DNA of 64,000 nt from positions 1 through 64,000 of the forward strand of contig JAGYWI010000004.1 of NCBI GenBank assembly GCA_018606805.1, given 5' to 3'. The stretch's first letter is position 1, and each line of letters begins with the position of its first letter. Source of the stretch: Candidatus Magnetomicrobium cryptolimnococcus. GTDB taxonomy: Bacteria; Nitrospirota; Thermodesulfovibrionia; Thermodesulfovibrionales; Magnetobacteriaceae. The notes beneath the pieces are model-generated. The model searched no databases. It saw only the letters and a program-made list of their open reading frames with translations, and was not told where the DNA came from. The translations under genes and the position numbers were made by a program. Of this stretch, positions 61,638-64,000 are shown one piece after another.

Positions 61638-63209
61638 TTAATTTTGTCCCTTTGCCTTTCGAAAGGCTGTAATTAGATTAGTACGCCCATCAAATACCCC
61701 ACCGCTTGTAAGTGAGGCTATTTCTTTTAGCTGCTTTTCATCAGCTTCACCAAAGAGTATTGAAAATACTGGAATATCAATCCCTGCCCTACGCCAGTGC
61801 TCAGCAAGTGCTTGAAAGTTCCTACCGGTATTTGACTGCCCATCCGTCATAAGGACTATGGCTGGTATGTTGGTTTCAGTGTTTTCCTTTATAATCTTAT
61901 CAAGCGCTATAATTACGGGTGAGTAGATGTCAGTACCGCCTGTTGGTTTCTTTTCGTTTATTTTATTAAAAAGCTCTAAAAGTGCTGTTTTATCATTACC
62001 GTTAACCCGCATAGAGGCAAATGTTCTATCGCTAAACGGTATTACGATGGTTATATCATTTGGTGCGGCTTGAAGAAGATATTTGGAAGCAGTGTCTTGG
62101 AGTAAGAGGGTCTTCATGGCTTCTTTTAACTGTTGCTCACCGGAACCCGCCATGCTGCCTGAAAAATCAAGACAGTAGACAGTTAACGAGGGCTTCCTTA
62201 GTGTAGTTTGATAAAGTGTAAGGGCTTCTTTGATAACCTCTGGAGCTGGCACACGCATAGCTGTAAGGATTTTATCAGTGCTTATGCCCCAGTTTGGGTT
62301 AAAAATGCCTGTATCGGTCTTTGAAGAAACGCCGCTAACGCCTGTCCGTCTACCATAGGATGTGATAGTGTTTTGAGTTTGTTCTGATAAGAGGTAGTCT
62401 TGGAGTTTTTCAAAAAACTCTTCTTTTTTAGGCTCGTTTCTGTGTATATATCCAAGGGGGGAGTCGGACATAGCCGTTGTGTTTTCTATATATATAACGT
62501 GAAGGGGCTCTAAGCCTCGTTTTTCAAGCTCAAGGTTAGTTTCAATGATTAAAGCTTCATAGTTAACCATAGCATCAAAGCCCTCGGGGTGGCTTAAAAA
62601 TAGTTCTTTTAAAAACCCGGAGCTTTCAGAGGAACGATTAACGCCCGAAAATATGAGTTTAATCCGCTCTTTCAAATCAGCCCTGTTGAGGTCTTCTTTT
62701 GTAATGACATCCGGGTTTTCTAAAAGAGCGTATAGCAGGCTTAAGTATAAGGAAGCACCGCTATTTGACTGCGTTGCCGAGGTCATCATAAACTTAAGCT
62801 TCTTTTCCTCTACAAGCTTTAAAATATCTTGAACATTAACCGTTTTATCAATTAAGCCAAGTTTTTGAGCAAGCCCTGCCTTTACACCAAGCACAACCGG
62901 TGAGGTCATTATGGATTTAGCATTTTTCACCTTTTTTTGCTTATCACCTAAAGCTAACCAAAAGCTGTTGGCAGGCCATACGGCATCACCACTTATACTG
63001 TTACTTTCAAGTTCAAGCATGATGTCCACAGAGCCTTTGTAGTGGATTTCAACGTCATAGCCGTTTTTTTTGCCAAACTCCTTTACCAGCTCTTCAAGGG
63101 ATTTATTTTCAGAGCCTGATATTATTGTAAACTTATTAGTTTCAGAGGAGCAGTGGATGGAAAATAACGAACATAGCAATATAAATATTAACATTATATA
63201 ACGCTTCAT
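61638..63209 (-). CDS. Lipoprotein with solute-binding and von Willebrand A domains
   Basis: The 523-residue protein has a lipoprotein-like signal (LFSIHCSSE, Cys20), a periplasmic-binding domain (~25-310, with WPANSFWLALGD, and SATQSNSGASLYLSLLYALL) and a C-terminal VWA domain whose MIDAS residues are in YCLDFSGSMAG, LMTDGQSNTG and a late GGTDIYSP segment. The VWA domain would bind a protein or metal ion; the receptor part would bind a solute. It is first in the unit with the XpaC-like protein, second receptor and TelA-like protein. Confidence 0.85.
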   Translation of the reverse strand: MKRYIMLIFILLCSLFSIHCSSETNKFTIISGSENKSLEELVKEFGKKNGYDVEIHYKGSVDIMLELESNSISGDAVWPANSFWLALGDKQKKVKNAKSIMTSPVVLGVKAGLAQKLGLIDKTVNVQDILKLVEEKKLKFMMTSATQSNSGASLYLSLLYALLENPDVITKEDLNRADLKERIKLIFSGVNRSSESSGFLKELFLSHPEGFDAMVNYEALIIETNLELEKRGLEPLHVIYIENTTAMSDSPLGYIHRNEPKKEEFFEKLQDYLLSEQTQNTITSYGRRTGVSGVSSKTDTGIFNPNWGISTDKILTAMRVPAPEVIKEALTLYQTTLRKPSLTVYCLDFSGSMAGSGEQQLKEAMKTLLLQDTASKYLLQAAPNDITIVIPFSDRTFASMRVNGNDKTALLELFNKINEKKPTGGTDIYSPVIIALDKIIKENTETNIPAIVLMTDGQSNTGRNFQALAEHWRRAGIDIPVFSILFGEADEKQLKEIASLTSGGVFDGRTNLITAFRKAKGQN

Positions 63210-63258
63210 AATATTTTTTCCCCTTTATGTTTGAATATTTCTGATACATAAGCAACAC

Positions 63259-64000
63259 TTATTTTATCTGTATCTTTATGGCATTAGGAACACTTTCTAT
63301 TTTACATGGTGTCATACCAAAGTACTCACCATCTATTTGAACATGTGATACACCTTCAACCTCTATAACTGTATTAGGTGTACACACCGCACTCATAACA
63401 TCCACAAAATAAAGGTGTCTTGACGTAATTATACCAAAGACGTATCTGAGGGTGTCAAGTTTACCGTTTTTTTGGAAAATAACTACATTTAGATTATCAC
63501 TTTCTATATTTGCATCAGGCGATATTATTAAATTGCCACCGTACTTTGCACCATTAGCTGCTATTAACCAGTATCCTGCATAAGACTGACCATTTAGCTT
63601 TATATTTAAAATTGGCTGATGATTACTAAAGGCTTTTAATCCACTGATAACATGGGCTAACCTGCTACTGATTCTCTTTATACGCGTATTTACTCCATAA
63701 ACCACTGCGGCATCAAACCCAATACCTGCCATCATTGAAAAATATCTAACTTTACCGTCTGAATTAGTTATCCGTCCAAGCGTTATATTGTGTGCCTTGC
63801 CATTTATTATTGTATTAATAGCGTTAGTTAAATGCCTATTTAGGCCAATCTCCCTGCCTAAAACGTTTTCACCACCAAAGGGCAGTACGCCAAGACATAC
63901 ATCAGTAAATGCTATACCATTTATTATCTCATTTATGGTACCATCGCCACCGGCTGCTATAATTAACGGATACCCTTCCTTAACCGCTTCTTGTGAGCGG
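63259..64000 (-). CDS. Diacylglycerol kinase-like lipid kinase (partial)
   Basis: The gene continues past the right edge, so its start is missing. The visible 3' part reads, after about position 63999, a nucleotide-binding GGDGTINEIINGIAF, a PFGGENVLGREIGL segment, MAGIGFDAAVVYGVN and a C-terminal VQIDGEYFG. This is the DagK/YegS lipid kinase pattern, which phosphorylates diacylglycerol or related lipids. GGENVLGREIG replaces the more common GTGNDFARALG. It is followed by the VWA-receptor gene on the same strand after ~50 bases. Confidence 0.88.
   Translation of the reverse strand, partial: RSQEAVKEGYPLIIAAGGDGTINEIINGIAFTDVCLGVLPFGGENVLGREIGLNRHLTNAINTIINGKAHNITLGRITNSDGKVRYFSMMAGIGFDAAVVYGVNTRIKRISSRLAHVISGLKAFSNHQPILNIKLNGQSYAGYWLIAANGAKYGGNLIISPDANIESDNLNVVIFQKNGKLDTLRYVFGIITSRHLYFVDVMSAVCTPNTVIEVEGVSHVQIDGEYFGMTPCKIESVPNAIKIQIK

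Noticed and set aside
1-64000. tRNA, rRNA, insertion sequences or magnetosome genes
   Set aside because: I looked in the intergenic regions and among the genes and found no convincing example.

Overview
The window is Gram-negative bacterial chromosome, fairly A+T-rich, with long co-directional gene clusters. It carries lipid A and outer-membrane biogenesis genes (lpxI, lpxA, fabZ, lpxD, skp, bamA, lptE, msbA, an LpxL-like acyltransferase), an anaerobic-type cobalamin pathway, class III PHA synthase, a V-type ATPase and many two-component proteins. This mix suggests an anaerobic or microaerophilic diderm. Nitrospirota (the Thermodesulfovibrionia / magnetotactic Nitrospirota side) is my best guess from gene content and style. 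It is an inference; no rRNA or magnetosome gene is present to test it.

Layout. 1-590: A+T-rich, gene-free, with direct and inverted repeats. 591-2514: an MjaI-type restriction-modification pair placed directly behind lpxI. 2523-8536 (minus): bamA-skp-lpxD-fabZ-lpxA-lpxI. 8840-11004: alpha-glucan phosphorylase converging on a DNA alkyltransferase. 11006-12804 (minus): RecF/OLD-like ATPase plus TOPRIM-like protein, a candidate defence pair. 12972-15990 (minus): leuS-lptE. 16237-21761 (plus): PP-loop protein, xseA-xseB, minC-minD-minE, a CysQ-like phosphatase. 21914-30699 (plus): promoter, cobalamin riboswitch, cbiG-J fusion, cbiF, cbiH, cbiA, cbiC, cbiK and the cobalt transporter cbiM-N-like-Q-O. 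30700-31172: an island of palindromic repeats. 31173-33935 (minus): phaC, phaE and a small coiled-coil protein. 34184-40653 (minus): DUF29 protein, then a cluster of YkgJ protein, HD protein, acyltransferase, MsbA-like exporter and glycosyltransferase-TPR protein. 40818-46242 (minus): corrinoid protein, UroD-fold protein, histidine kinase, response regulator and multidomain kinase. 46514-48103 (plus): AAA ATPase fused to a nuclease-like domain. 48104-50913 (minus): PCYCGC-type protein, response regulator, kinase and a small exported protein. 51093-52834 (plus): HicB-like protein, DHH-type protein and an unknown protein. 52935-57716 (plus): V-ATPase B-D-I-K and a molybdopterin oxidoreductase. 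57803-63209 (minus): a VWA-fused receptor, XpaC-like protein, second receptor, TelA-like protein, cytochrome b5/DUF2231 protein and half-ferritin. 63259-64000: lipid kinase cut by the window edge.

How the genes connect. Cobalt uptake and corrin-ring synthesis share one unit under a cobalamin riboswitch, and a corrinoid protein about 16 kb away sits in a signalling operon that would use the product. The lipid A genes are split between 2.5-8.5 kb and 36.8-39.4 kb. Accessory modules (restriction-modification, ATPase/TOPRIM, AAA-nuclease, HicB/DHH/unknown) interrupt the housekeeping blocks. Intergenic spaces carry at least three families of dispersed palindromic repeats.

The best candidates for undescribed biology are the corrinoid/UroD-fold/kinase operon, the ATPase-TOPRIM pair, the DHH/unknown pair next to a V-ATPase operon that lacks its upstream subunits, the TelA/XpaC/receptor/VWA cluster, and the methyltransferase with an apparently inactive nuclease-like tail. 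No tRNA, rRNA, CRISPR array or intact insertion sequence was seen.
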